Source: an uncultured Candidatus Melainabacteria bacterium (lineage in GTDB: Bacteria > Cyanobacteriota > Vampirovibrionia > Gastranaerophilales > Gastranaerophilaceae). Taken from it: a DNA stretch of 64,000 bases. The translations under genes and the position numbers were made by a program. Every line of letters begins with the position of its first letter. The first letter of the stretch is position 1. Of the stretch, positions 51,696 to 61,454 are shown piece by piece. The stretch is taken from contig CAKVIE010000004.1 in the NCBI GenBank assembly GCA_934754505.1, forward strand, positions 1-64,000, given 5' to 3'. The notes beneath the pieces are model-generated. The model was not told the origin of the DNA, did no database searches, and was given only the letters and a program-made list of their open reading frames with translations.

Positions 51696-52697
51696 CTATT
51701 TTACCTTAACTTTCGGAACAACAGACATGCCCGAAACTATTGTATATTTTGACGTATCGATATTTTCATCGAAAACGATTTTAACAGGGATTCTTTGAAC
51801 AATTTTTACGAAAGAACCGACTGCGTTTTCAGGCGGAAACAAGCTTGATTTTGCCCCTGAAGCTCTTTGAATACTGTCAACTTTTCCCTTAAAAACTTTA
51901 TCGGGATAAGTGTCGATTTTAATTTCAACAGGCTGACCCGCTTTCATTTCGCCGACTTGACTTTCCTTAAAGTTTGCAACGACCCAAACTTCATCGGGAA
52001 CAATTACAAACAAAGGTGCTCCGACACTTGTATAAGCCCCTTGTTCTGCTCTTTTGTTCGTAACTACACCGCTTTGAGGTGCTATTACTTCCGTATTTCT
52101 CAAGTCTAATGCCGCTTTATCTCTTTTTGCTTTCAAAACCTTTAAATTAGCATCTGCGACTTTGTTTTGAGATTTTGAAAAAATATTTTCTTCTGCCAAA
52201 GTCATTCTTGCGGAAACCGTATCAAATCTGGTTTGTGCATTGTCTAAAGTTTGCTTTGAAACCGCACCTGACTCGTATAATTTTTTATATCGTTCTAAAT
52301 CTTTTCTTGCAACTTCAATTTCTGACTGAACTGCCGATAAATTTGCTGTTGCTACTTTTTGATTAGCCAATTCCTTTTGATAATTTGCATCAGCTTCTTC
52401 AAATTTTATTTTGTAATCATCTTTATCAATAACGGCAACTATATCGCCTGCTTTTACCCTTTGGTTATCCGTTACGTTTAATTCGACAATCTGCCCCGTA
52501 ACTTTCGGTGCAACTTGAACCATGTGGGCTTCCACATAAGCATCGTCCGTTGACTGATATTTCGAAGCATTATGTGCATATAATCCGCCTGCAATACCCA
52601 AAATGAGCATTATTACTGCAATATATCTTCTTCTTATGCCTTTTCTCTGCTTAACCGCTTGTTCTTCTTTTTCGTTATTTATGTTTTCGTCTGCCAT
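51696..52697 (-). CDS. emrA: Membrane fusion protein, EmrA/HlyD family
   Basis: 333 aa from ATG 52697 (AAAGGAATTAATT upstream). A short cytosolic Lys/Glu-rich N-terminus leads to one membrane helix (YIAVIMLILGIAGGLYA). Then comes a lipoyl/barrel-sandwich start YQSTDDAYVEAHMVQVAPKVTGQI, a long coiled-coil hairpin (about 100-200), and the second lipoyl half VIAPQSGVVTNKRAEQGAYTSVG. It links EmrB in the inner membrane to the TolC-like protein coded divergently at 53291. Confidence 0.9.
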   Translation of the reverse strand: MADENINNEKEEQAVKQRKGIRRRYIAVIMLILGIAGGLYAHNASKYQSTDDAYVEAHMVQVAPKVTGQIVELNVTDNQRVKAGDIVAVIDKDDYKIKFEEADANYQKELANQKVATANLSAVQSEIEVARKDLERYKKLYESGAVSKQTLDNAQTRFDTVSARMTLAEENIFSKSQNKVADANLKVLKAKRDKAALDLRNTEVIAPQSGVVTNKRAEQGAYTSVGAPLFVIVPDEVWVVANFKESQVGEMKAGQPVEIKIDTYPDKVFKGKVDSIQRASGAKSSLFPPENAVGSFVKIVQRIPVKIVFDENIDTSKYTIVSGMSVVPKVKVK

Positions 52698-52710
52698 AAT
52701 TAATTCCTTT

Positions 52711-53181
52711 TTATATTTGCGTTTCAACGTTATCTGATAAGATTTTTCTTAATTTCTTTAAAATTCTTTTTAATTCTTCCGAATCTTTCTCCGTAAATTT
52801 TTCTCTTATCTTCAAAATAGACGGAGTAAGTATGCTTTCGCATTTTTTTCTTGTTTCTTCACCTTTCGGAGTTAATTTCATTGTTCTGACAAGTCTGTTG
52901 CCTTTTGTCGCAACAAATCTTTCAACCATTCCTTTTGCCTCTAAAGACAATAAAATTCTGCCTGTACCTGCTCTGTCTTTGAGAATTTCTTTTGCCAAAT
53001 CTCGCTGACACAACCCCGGATTGAGCATTATTACATCAAGTGCCAAAAATTCTTCAGGGCTGATTTCCATATTAATTTTATTAAAATAATTTAACCCCAT
53101 TCTCTTTATATATTTTGATGTCAGCTCAATCGCATAGAAAGTGCTTTCCGTATAATGTTCAAATATTTCTTTTGTTTCCAT
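52711..53181 (-). CDS. MarR-family transcriptional regulator
   Basis: 156 aa. The winged helix covers about residues 45-115, with NPGLCQRDLAKEILKDRAGTGRILLSLEAKGMVERF as HTH and wing; AGG precedes the ATG. It is first in the marR-emrA-emrB operon, and a 16-bp inverted repeat lies between it and tolC, overlapping both promoters. It most likely represses both directions until it binds a toxic ligand, as EmrR/MarR do. Confidence 0.9.
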   Translation of the reverse strand: METKEIFEHYTESTFYAIELTSKYIKRMGLNYFNKINMEISPEEFLALDVIMLNPGLCQRDLAKEILKDRAGTGRILLSLEAKGMVERFVATKGNRLVRTMKLTPKGEETRKKCESILTPSILKIREKFTEKDSEELKRILKKLRKILSDNVETQI

Positions 53182-53219
53182 TTCTTACCTATAAATTTTT
53201 CGATGTTGTTATAAAAACA

Positions 53220-53235
53220 TGTTGCATTTGCAACA
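53220..53235. promoter_or_regulatory. MarR operator overlapping divergent promoters
   Basis: TGTTGCA-TT-TGCAACA, perfect 7-bp arms. The tolC promoter (plus) has -35 TTGCAT (53222-53227), 17-bp spacer, -10 TATCAT (53245-53250). The marR promoter (minus) has -35 TTGTTG (53236-53231), 17-bp spacer, -10 TATAAC (53213-53208). The palindrome covers both -35 boxes, so one dimer could block both. Confidence 0.8.
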
Positions 53236-53290
53236 ATAATATGTTATCATAGCACTATAAAAGTTGTCAAGTATTGAAAAAGGACAGTCG

Positions 53291-54685
53291 ATGAACATTA
53301 ATAAATCAATAGCGGTAATGCTTTTAAGCTGTTTTGCGTTTATGAATGCAACGCCATGCTTTGCCGTTAATGAGATTAAAAAAGCGGATAAAAAATTTGA
53401 ATATAAAACAAAAAAGAGCAGAAGATTTGACGATACATATAAATATAATTATATAAATATGGATTGGTGGAAGTCGTTTAATGATGCAAATCTTGAGAAT
53501 TATATTATAAAAGCGGTTCAATACAATCACGATTTAAAAACGGCATCTATTGCGGTAGATGAATTTTATCAATATACGAAAATTCAATTTGCATCGGAAT
53601 TGCCGACAATCGGGACGGGTTTTTCTCCTGCTATGATGAAAAATATCGGCAAACGTAATACGGAATGGTCTTTTTTGACACCGATTTTGGTAAATTACGA
53701 AGCTGATATTTTCTTGAAAAATCACGATAAAACAAAGGCTTCCAAAAAAGATTACGAAGCATCTCTGCAAGATGAAAGAGCTGCTTATATTTCAGTTGTT
53801 TCGGCAGTTGCGACGACATATTTCAACATTGTTAAACTTGATGAAATGATTAAATATCAAGAGCAGATTGTTGATTTGAGAAAAAATATTTACGAATTAA
53901 CAAAGTTGTGTAATGAAGCCGGAACAGCTTCCATGGCTGATACCGTCAGGGCTGATAAGGCTTATGTTTACGGAAAATCGGAGCTTCCCGAATTGAAGAA
54001 AAATCGCTCAAAACTTCTTCATCAGCTTGCAGTTTTAACGGGCGAAAATCCGAATGAGGCTGAAAATTCAGAAAGAAGCTCTTTGGCTGAAATAACTTTC
54101 CCTGCTGATTTGCCGACGGAATTGTCATCAGAAGTTATAACAAGCCGTCCTGATTACATCAAGGCTGAAAAGATGCTTGAAAAGGCAGGTATCGACATTC
54201 GAGTCGCTAAAAAAGAATTTTTGCCGACAATAAATCTTTCAGGCTTAATTGCTTTCACGGCAAGTGATTTAAGCAGAATGTTCAATACCGAACAGGCACT
54301 TGCGACTATTGCCGGCGGATTGCTTTTGCCGGTGTTTACAGGCGGTAAAAGACTTGCAAATTTGAGATTGAAAAAAGCTTCTTACGACAGAATGCTCGAA
54401 AATTATTTGAAAATCAATCAGATTGCCGTTCAAGAAGTTAACGACTCGCTTGTTTCTTTGAGATTGGACAAGGAAAGACTTTCTCAAAATGAAAAACACG
54501 AAAAGCTTGAAACGGTTGATTTTTCTTTCTCTAAAGATAAATACAATCAAGGTGTAATGTCGAAAAAGGATTTATTCCAATCAGAGGAAAATCTTTTAAG
54601 CGTGAAAAAGCTTGTTACATCTAACAAAGCCGATTGTTTTATAGATAGTGTCGGCTTGTATAAATCTCTTTCTGCTAAAATCTAA
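53291..54685 (+). CDS. tolC: TolC/NodT-type outer-membrane efflux protein
   Basis: 464 aa from ATG 53291 with AAAAAGGACAG upstream. The signal peptide is MNINKSIAVMLLSCFAFMNA; LLSC could be a lipobox, as in NodT-family lipoproteins, or cleavage may be at CFA. The family start MDWWKSFNDANLENYI follows, then two OEP repeats with long coiled coils, NLSGLIAF and the GGLLLPVFTGGKRLANL turn. It should form the exit duct of the EmrAB pump divergently coded beside it. A terminator follows. Confidence 0.88.
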   Translation: MNINKSIAVMLLSCFAFMNATPCFAVNEIKKADKKFEYKTKKSRRFDDTYKYNYINMDWWKSFNDANLENYIIKAVQYNHDLKTASIAVDEFYQYTKIQFASELPTIGTGFSPAMMKNIGKRNTEWSFLTPILVNYEADIFLKNHDKTKASKKDYEASLQDERAAYISVVSAVATTYFNIVKLDEMIKYQEQIVDLRKNIYELTKLCNEAGTASMADTVRADKAYVYGKSELPELKKNRSKLLHQLAVLTGENPNEAENSERSSLAEITFPADLPTELSSEVITSRPDYIKAEKMLEKAGIDIRVAKKEFLPTINLSGLIAFTASDLSRMFNTEQALATIAGGLLLPVFTGGKRLANLRLKKASYDRMLENYLKINQIAVQEVNDSLVSLRLDKERLSQNEKHEKLETVDFSFSKDKYNQGVMSKKDLFQSEENLLSVKKLVTSNKADCFIDSVGLYKSLSAKI

Positions 54686-54717
54686 TTTTTTTCTTATATA
54701 TTCATTAATCCTAACGT

Positions 54718-54742
54718 GGGCTTTTCAAAAGCCCTTTTTTTT
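54718..54742 (+). terminator. Terminator of tolC
   Basis: GGGCTT / AAGCCC with loop TTCAA, then eight T. Strong intrinsic terminator 33 bases past the stop. Confidence 0.92.
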
Positions 54743-54768
54743 ACAAAATTTTATATTTGAAAAATCAC

Positions 54769-54799
54769 GTCCGATTTTGACACAATGGTCGTGTAATAT
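54769..54799 (+). promoter_or_regulatory. Promoter-like block of the addBA genes
   Basis: GTCCGATTTTGACA (54769-54782), then 11 bases, then TAATAT (54794-54799), 31 bases before the addB start. The same block and spacing recur before both candidate small RNAs at 62919 and 63127. Confidence 0.6.
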
Positions 54800-54829
54800 G
54801 GTATTATAAAATACAAACGGGGAATATAT

Positions 54830-57800
54830 ATGAAAATAATAAATCGCAGTGCAGGCTGCGGAAAAATCGAACAAATTGTTGCTGACGTGCAAGGTCTTTT
54901 GCATAGAGGAGTTTCTGCCGAAAAAATTTCTGTTTTATCTTTGAACAGAAATCTTGAAAATATTTTACGTGAAAAGTTTTCGGAGATAAGGGTTTTCGGT
55001 TTTCAATCCTTTATAAAAAATATTTTCGGGAAAATGCCGAACAGTTTTGAAATTACCTGTTTTTCTGACGATTTATCAGCGATATATTTTTTGCAGGAAA
55101 TAATAAAAATTTACACAAAAAACACGGAATTGGAAAATCTCGGAAAAATTTCGGCTTTTGCGAGAGAAATATACAATTTAATCGGGGTTTTAAAGGCTAA
55201 TAAAATTGATATAAATTCATTGAAAAAAGCCTGTATTGACTCGAATTTGGAAGAAAAAGAGGCAAAACGGTTTGATATTATTGTAAAAATTTACGAGCAG
55301 TATGAAAAAATGCTCAAAGCTCATAATTTTGCGGATTTTAGAGATGTTGTAATTTCTGTTTCCGAGGAATTAAAGACGAATGATTTTTTGAAGAAAGATA
55401 TTTCTTACCAAAATGAATATCTTTTTGTTGCAGGTGCGGAAAACATTTCGGCTGTTCAGCTTGATTTTTTGAAAGAAATTACTGATGAGTCGAAAATATT
55501 TTTGTACGGAGATGAAAATGCAAGGATAGAAACCTTTATGGGGGCGAGTGTCTTCGGCTCGGAAAACATTGCTGTTGAAAACATTCAAACTGCTTTAAAA
55601 AAGGATATTTTTGAAAGAGCTTTGTATATTATTAATCCCGAAAATAAGATTTCAACGCCGTGTGAAAATATTGAATATGCTGCTTTTTCGGATTTTGAGG
55701 ACGAAATAAATTTCATTGCCGATGATATCAAAAAATCGATTGAAAAATTCGGTTACAAAATGTCTGATTTTGCAGTTTTAATTCGTGACAATGATTTGAA
55801 ACAAAATATTTCGGATTTGTTTGCTTATAAAAACATCAAAATCAATGGTGAACAGTATAACGACGATTTTCAATATTTCAAATTCAAATTAATGAATATA
55901 ATTAATATTTTCGACATTATGCACAAATTAAAAATCGAAAAATTTGATTATGACAGCTTCAAAATGGCGGAAATAAAGGCAAAAGAGAATAAACTTTTTG
56001 TTGAATTAAAGGTTTTCGCAGAACAGTTAAATTTGTTTTATGAGTCGATTTTGGCTGAAAAAATTGTCAGACCGTATAATTTGAATATGTTGAAGAATTT
56101 GAAGGATAAAGAGTCTGAAATCTTTTTGCCTTGTTCGGTTTTGAAAAACACATATAAAATTCCTCAGCCTGATAAAAATATTCTTGAAAATTTGAGCGAT
56201 GAATTTAAAAAATTCTATATGCTTTATAAGCAAAATCGTTTTCTTGAGCTGATTGCAGCGGTTTCTGAACTTGATAAAAACGGCGAAAAATCTTATTCAT
56301 ACAATTTGTTTTTGGCTAAATTCATGAAACGAGTTGATGAGATTAACAGAGTAAAAAATAAAATTTCAGCAGATATAAAATCTTTAAACCCTTATGAGGA
56401 TTGCGATTTTGATAAACCTAATATTGATTTTCAGATAATAAATGATTTGCTTAATGTTTCGATAAAAGAGGCTCAAAACGATGAAAAAATAAATCTTTTG
56501 ACGATTTTTGAGGCAAACGGTCGAAAATTTAAAAAAGTTTATATACCGAATTTGGCAGATGAATATTTTCCTAAAATGTCGAAATCAACATCTTTCATTT
56601 CAAAATCAGCTGATGAAAAGATTTCCGAGGAATTACGAAAAAGCGGTGCAGAGAATTTTTCTCACCTGATTGATACGAAAGAGGACGATATAAAAGGCGA
56701 ACAAAGCCTTATGTACGTTGCTATGACGAGTGCTTTGGAAAAACTTGTGTTGACGACTCATAAAGTTATCAACGGAAAAAATGTTTTACCGTCGTTGTTT
56801 TTTGAGCAATTAGCATATTTTGACGGTTTTTCTTTTGACGAAAAGTCGGAAGATTATGAGAAATTGGATTTAGACAAAGATTTAGTTGTTATTGAAAATA
56901 CAATTAATGAAAAAAATGATGAAAATGTCGTCAAACCAACTGTTTTACAGAAAAATGAGAGTTTGCATTTGAGTGCATCGCAAATTGCAAATTATCAAAA
57001 GTGTCCAAAAAGATTTTATTATTCAAACTTGCTCGGACTAAAGGGAAAATCAACATTTGCCGCAAGTTTCGGAACTGCTGTTCACGAAATTATGAGAATG
57101 GCTTATTCTCACAGGATTTCAGATATGAACAGTAAGGAAAACGTTAAAAAAGTTTTAACCGAGCTTGGTAATATTCTTTTTGATTCCGTAAAAGATGACG
57201 AGTGTTTGAAAAAGGCTGTAAATGCAGGTTTTGAATACGTTGACCCGAATGAAACATCTTTGCAAAAAGGAGAGAAAAAATCGGAGATTTTAAATCAGCT
57301 GCGAGAATTGAGCATTCTTGATGTTGAAGTTATGAGAAAAGATTTTCTTGAAATTTTGGAAAATCTTGAAAACGTAAAAAAATACACGGGCATAAAAATA
57401 AATAAAGACGGCTCTTTGAACAAAAAAGGCGATAGAGAATCCGTTGAAGTTGATTTTTATTCACAAATTCCACGGGCAGCTGCGTGTGAAAAGCCTTTCA
57501 GATTTTCGTTTCCGAAAGAATATGAGATTGAAAATGTTGAATTCAGCGGCTTTACAGATGCTTTTATAAAGTATGATACAGGTTGGAATTTACTGGATTA
57601 TAAAACAGGACGGAATGAAATGAATTTGTTCGGTCAAATTTCGGAAAATAATCTTTTGTTCCAAAATGTTGATATGTCAGGCTTTTCGGAAGATGAAAAA
57701 AATAAGATATTGAACGATAAACAGAAATGTTTTTCAAAATTCAAATATCAGACGGTTTTATATTATTTTGCATGTTTATTTGATGAACAATTACAAAAAG

Positions 57801-58075
57801 AAGAATTTTCAAAAATTGACAAGCTCGGATATTTATATCTTCGTACGCAACGAAAATACGACGGCTCGCAAGAGGAGATTATTTCGGCAGAAATTCTTAA
57901 AAATTTAAAGGAAAACATAATAAAAAGTATAAAAGATTTTGTTGTGACTCCGATTTTTGAAAGTTCGGAATTTGCAGCTAAACCGAATGACTCACAGATT
58001 TGCAAAGATTGCTTTTACAATGATATTTGTGATGTTGAAGAAGATGATGAAGATGAAAATTCAGGAGAAGATTAA
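54830..58075 (+). CDS. addB: AddB-like helicase/nuclease subunit
   Basis: 1081 aa. The N-terminus has a Walker A remnant RSAGCGKIEQIV (residues 6-17), with Lys kept but Thr/Ser replaced by Ile, so ATP binding may be weak. The helicase-like body ends with MYVAMTSALEKLVLTTHK, similar to motif VI. The C-terminal PD-(D/E)xK nuclease has YQKCPKRFYYSNLLGL, FGTAVHEIMR, and LLDYKTGR. The C-terminal Cys cluster CKDCFYNDIC together with the Cys of YQKC gives four ligands for a [4Fe-4S] staple. Recombination repair of double-strand ends with the next gene is expected. Confidence 0.8.
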   Translation: MKIINRSAGCGKIEQIVADVQGLLHRGVSAEKISVLSLNRNLENILREKFSEIRVFGFQSFIKNIFGKMPNSFEITCFSDDLSAIYFLQEIIKIYTKNTELENLGKISAFAREIYNLIGVLKANKIDINSLKKACIDSNLEEKEAKRFDIIVKIYEQYEKMLKAHNFADFRDVVISVSEELKTNDFLKKDISYQNEYLFVAGAENISAVQLDFLKEITDESKIFLYGDENARIETFMGASVFGSENIAVENIQTALKKDIFERALYIINPENKISTPCENIEYAAFSDFEDEINFIADDIKKSIEKFGYKMSDFAVLIRDNDLKQNISDLFAYKNIKINGEQYNDDFQYFKFKLMNIINIFDIMHKLKIEKFDYDSFKMAEIKAKENKLFVELKVFAEQLNLFYESILAEKIVRPYNLNMLKNLKDKESEIFLPCSVLKNTYKIPQPDKNILENLSDEFKKFYMLYKQNRFLELIAAVSELDKNGEKSYSYNLFLAKFMKRVDEINRVKNKISADIKSLNPYEDCDFDKPNIDFQIINDLLNVSIKEAQNDEKINLLTIFEANGRKFKKVYIPNLADEYFPKMSKSTSFISKSADEKISEELRKSGAENFSHLIDTKEDDIKGEQSLMYVAMTSALEKLVLTTHKVINGKNVLPSLFFEQLAYFDGFSFDEKSEDYEKLDLDKDLVVIENTINEKNDENVVKPTVLQKNESLHLSASQIANYQKCPKRFYYSNLLGLKGKSTFAASFGTAVHEIMRMAYSHRISDMNSKENVKKVLTELGNILFDSVKDDECLKKAVNAGFEYVDPNETSLQKGEKKSEILNQLRELSILDVEVMRKDFLEILENLENVKKYTGIKINKDGSLNKKGDRESVEVDFYSQIPRAAACEKPFRFSFPKEYEIENVEFSGFTDAFIKYDTGWNLLDYKTGRNEMNLFGQISENNLLFQNVDMSGFSEDEKNKILNDKQKCFSKFKYQTVLYYFACLFDEQLQKEEFSKIDKLGYLYLRTQRKYDGSQEEIISAEILKNLKENIIKSIKDFVVTPIFESSEFAAKPNDSQICKDCFYNDICDVEEDDEDENSGED

Positions 58076-58079
58076 TAAA

Positions 58080-61000
58080 ATGACGGTTTGTACGAAAGCA
58101 AAAACAGATATTGAAAAATTAGAAAACGAGATTTGTGAAAAATTAAATCCCGAGCAGAAGTCTGCCGTCAAAAGTGAACTTGACGAATATACGAGTGTTA
58201 TTGCAGGTGCAGGCACGGGAAAAACCACAATTATTTCGGCGAAATATGTCGATATGATTGCTAAATTGTATAATAAAGGCTTCAAAATGCCTTTGAACAA
58301 TATTTTGGTTATTACTTTTACCGAAAAAGCGGCTGCTAATATGAAAGTAAAGATTTTCAAGGAATTAAAAAACAATAAAATCGAATATCTCGGGCAGGAA
58401 AATCACATTTCGACAATTCACTCTTTTTGTTCGAAAGTTCTTCGTAAACACGCTATTGAAGCGGGTTTAACTCAATATTTTAATGTCGGAAGTGATGATG
58501 ATTTGAATAAAATTTACGACACAATTATTCAAAAAATCAAGGCAAATGAATTTGAAAAAATTGATTTTATTGACGGAGCTGCAAAGAAACTCGGCATTGA
58601 TGTGTCCGTTTTGAGTCATGAAAATCTTTTGAAATTGCAGGATGTGGCAAGTGTTGATGATGTTATAGATTCAATTTTAAATATTATAAAGCAGGTAAAA
58701 TCTTTGGGTTTAAATGCTGAAGAATTTTTGGCTAAAACAACAAATGCTGTTCCTCTGTATTCTGAAACTTTAAAAAAACTTTCATTTGGCGAATATTCTT
58801 ATGAAGATTACATAAACAAATGGACTAAACAACTTTTTTATGACGGTTATTCTGTTGAAGAACCTATGGACGAAACGACATTTACTAAATCTATTGCAAA
58901 TGATTATTTTTTCCAAAAAGAAAAAAACGGGAAAAAATATGATAAACGGAAATGTTCGGAATGGGAAAAAGGTCCGTATTTTGATGATTTAGCGAAAATT
59001 GACGAGCTTGAAATTTTCATAACAAAAATCATTGCTCTTGTTTATGAAACCTATCAAATGCAGTTGTTAAATACTGATATGATTGGTTTTGACGATATGA
59101 TTAATTTGACTTTGCATATTTTGGACAACGAGTCAATCAGAAAAGAGTATCAGCAGCAGTTTGAACATATTGTTGTTGATGAATTTCAAGACACAAGCGT
59201 TGCACAAATGAAGTTGATAACAAAACTTATGCGTGATGAGTATCCGAATGTTACGGTTGTCGGTGACAGAAAGCAGTCGATTTACGCTTTTCGATATGCA
59301 AATATGGAGAATGTTTCTGACCTTACGAATTTTGTCAAAAATAAATACGGCAAGGTAAAAGAGGTTAATTTAAAGACAAATTATCGTTCAACGGCAAGTG
59401 TTATCGAGGTCGTTAACGATGTTACGAAAAACTTTTTGAACAAAGACAATGAACTTCTTGAAACACCTCATTTACCTATAGAAAATTCTGTCAAAATGAC
59501 TTATTTTGCCGAAAAAAAAGCGGCTGAAGTCAGAATTGATGAGGCAAAACAGATTGCCATAGAGATAAATAATTTCAAAAAAGAAAATAAAGATTTTAAA
59601 TACGGTGATTTTGCGGTTTTGGTGAAAAAATCAAGTGAAGCGGATATTGTCGAAAAAAGACTTACGGCATGCGGTATTCCGTCCGTAAAAAAAGGCGGAG
59701 CCAGCTTTTTCAACCGTCCTGTGATAAAAAATTCAAGAGCATTATTGGCATTTGTTTGCAATCTTTCTGATGAGTATGCATTGGTAAGGCTTTTAAACTC
59801 TGCTTTTTCGGACAGAGATGTGTTTTTGTTGAAAAAATCCGTTGATAAAGCACTTGATGTTGCTAAAAATGAGGATTTTAAAAAAGCAAATTTTGCCGAA
59901 AGGCTTTATGCGTGCAAAAACAGCAGCAAATTATCGGAAATGAAAGACGTAAACCCCGATTTAATTGCGGCGATTGATAATTTGTATGATTCTGCGGAAG
60001 ATGTTTTGAAGAATATTAAAAATCTTTCTTTGCTTTCAATTTATTTGAAGATGAAAGATGCATTTTCGCCGAACAGTGATAAAATCGATGAAATTCTTGC
60101 GGAACGTGACATTGAAATATTTGAGCGGATTATCTCCGACTATATGCAGACAGAAGTTTATCCGAGCATAAAAAACTTTTTAGATTATCTCGATACCGCA
60201 AAAGAGGACAAACAGTTTGTTTTGCCCGATGTTACAAAAGGCAGACAAAATGCTGTTCAAATAATGACAATCCACGCAAGTAAAGGGCTTGAATTCCCTT
60301 ATGTTTTTGTTTTCGGGCTGAATGACAAAACAAACCCTGATAAAAGCTGCTTGAAATTTGAGCTTTTGAATGAAAAAAACGGTAATTTCGGTTTGATTAT
60401 AAATAAATATAAAACTAAAGAAACTTTGAAATCAGTTCTTTATAAAAAAGCTTATAAAAATCCCAAAGAATATATGGAAGCAGTAAGGCTTTTCTACGTT
60501 GCGGTCAGCCGTGCGGAAAAATATTTGAACATTTTTTGTTTGCCTGAGGTAAATAAAAACATGCCCGCAAAATACGTTGCGAATTTGAACATTTCCGACG
60601 ATAAAAAAATCAAAATCGAAGATAAAGATTTAAAAAATTTACCGAAGTTAAATTTGAAATACAGCGTTGTAAAAACTTTGCGGACAAAACCCGAAAAAGC
60701 TGTTGAGTCAAACTTTTTACCGGATTTGACTTTAAGTTTTTCCAAAATAAACACCTTTGAACATTGTGAGAAAAAATTTCTTCTTCAATATGTTTACGGT
60801 TATCCGCAGTTATTGTCCGAAAATTTGACACAATCTGTTCAAATCGGCTCTGCCGTGCATAATTTGATTCATTCTTCTTTTATTAACAAAAGACCTTTTA
60901 CAAAACAGGAATTAAAAGAAATTTTGTCGGGAGAAAAGTCTGAAAACGAACGAGAAATAAAATATTACGAAGAATTTTTGAAAACGTCTTATGCAGATTT

Positions 61001-61454
61001 TGACTCGAATAAAAACCAATCAGAAGCAGCCTTTTCCTGCAATTTTAACGATATTTCTTTTAACGGAGATATTGATTTGCTCATAACAAATTCTGACGGA
61101 ACAAAAACAATCGTCGATTTTAAAACAAATAAAGATATCGAAAAATCTCTGCCTGCTTATACAAAACAACTCTTTATTTACCAAAAAGCAATCGAGGAAA
61201 AAGGCTTTGCCGTAAAGGATTTGATTATTTTGAATTTACAGGAAAACAGCCACAGAGAAATAATTATGAACGATTTTGCCAAAAAAGCGGGCATGGAGCT
61301 GCAAAACATTTTGCAAAAAATTAAAGATACGATTTTAAGCGGAAAAGCTGTTAAAAACCAAACAAAAGACTGTTATTTGTGCGGATATAAATATCTTTGC
61401 CAACCTCAAAACGATAACAATATAGATAATTTACTTGCAAACGGGCTGCTCTAA
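58080..61454 (+). CDS. addA: AddA-like UvrD-family helicase/nuclease
   Basis: 1124 aa from ATG 58080, 4 bases after addB, with AGGAGA upstream (a longer in-frame reading overlaps addB). Q motif LNPEQKSAV; Walker A AGAGTGKTT at residues 42-50; motif II VVDEFQDTS; motif III GDRKQSIYAFR; motif V MTIHASKGLEFPYVF; motif VI VRLFYVAVSRAEKYL. The C-terminal nuclease has FEHCEKKFLLQYVYGY, IGSAVHNLIH, DIDLLIT and VDFKTNK. A further Cys cluster (CYLCGYKYLC) at the end suggests an iron-sulfur nuclease here too, unlike Bacillus AddA. It is the motor of the complex. Its 3' end overlaps the convergent AGCS gene by 24 bases. Confidence 0.85.
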   Translation: MTVCTKAKTDIEKLENEICEKLNPEQKSAVKSELDEYTSVIAGAGTGKTTIISAKYVDMIAKLYNKGFKMPLNNILVITFTEKAAANMKVKIFKELKNNKIEYLGQENHISTIHSFCSKVLRKHAIEAGLTQYFNVGSDDDLNKIYDTIIQKIKANEFEKIDFIDGAAKKLGIDVSVLSHENLLKLQDVASVDDVIDSILNIIKQVKSLGLNAEEFLAKTTNAVPLYSETLKKLSFGEYSYEDYINKWTKQLFYDGYSVEEPMDETTFTKSIANDYFFQKEKNGKKYDKRKCSEWEKGPYFDDLAKIDELEIFITKIIALVYETYQMQLLNTDMIGFDDMINLTLHILDNESIRKEYQQQFEHIVVDEFQDTSVAQMKLITKLMRDEYPNVTVVGDRKQSIYAFRYANMENVSDLTNFVKNKYGKVKEVNLKTNYRSTASVIEVVNDVTKNFLNKDNELLETPHLPIENSVKMTYFAEKKAAEVRIDEAKQIAIEINNFKKENKDFKYGDFAVLVKKSSEADIVEKRLTACGIPSVKKGGASFFNRPVIKNSRALLAFVCNLSDEYALVRLLNSAFSDRDVFLLKKSVDKALDVAKNEDFKKANFAERLYACKNSSKLSEMKDVNPDLIAAIDNLYDSAEDVLKNIKNLSLLSIYLKMKDAFSPNSDKIDEILAERDIEIFERIISDYMQTEVYPSIKNFLDYLDTAKEDKQFVLPDVTKGRQNAVQIMTIHASKGLEFPYVFVFGLNDKTNPDKSCLKFELLNEKNGNFGLIINKYKTKETLKSVLYKKAYKNPKEYMEAVRLFYVAVSRAEKYLNIFCLPEVNKNMPAKYVANLNISDDKKIKIEDKDLKNLPKLNLKYSVVKTLRTKPEKAVESNFLPDLTLSFSKINTFEHCEKKFLLQYVYGYPQLLSENLTQSVQIGSAVHNLIHSSFINKRPFTKQELKEILSGEKSENEREIKYYEEFLKTSYADFDSNKNQSEAAFSCNFNDISFNGDIDLLITNSDGTKTIVDFKTNKDIEKSLPAYTKQLFIYQKAIEEKGFAVKDLIILNLQENSHREIIMNDFAKKAGMELQNILQKIKDTILSGKAVKNQTKDCYLCGYKYLCQPQNDNNIDNLLANGLL

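Noticed and set aside
57957..58079. Longer N-terminus for addA
   Set aside because: It would overlap addB by 119 bases in another frame; ATG 58080 has AGGAGA upstream and lies just before the Q motif.
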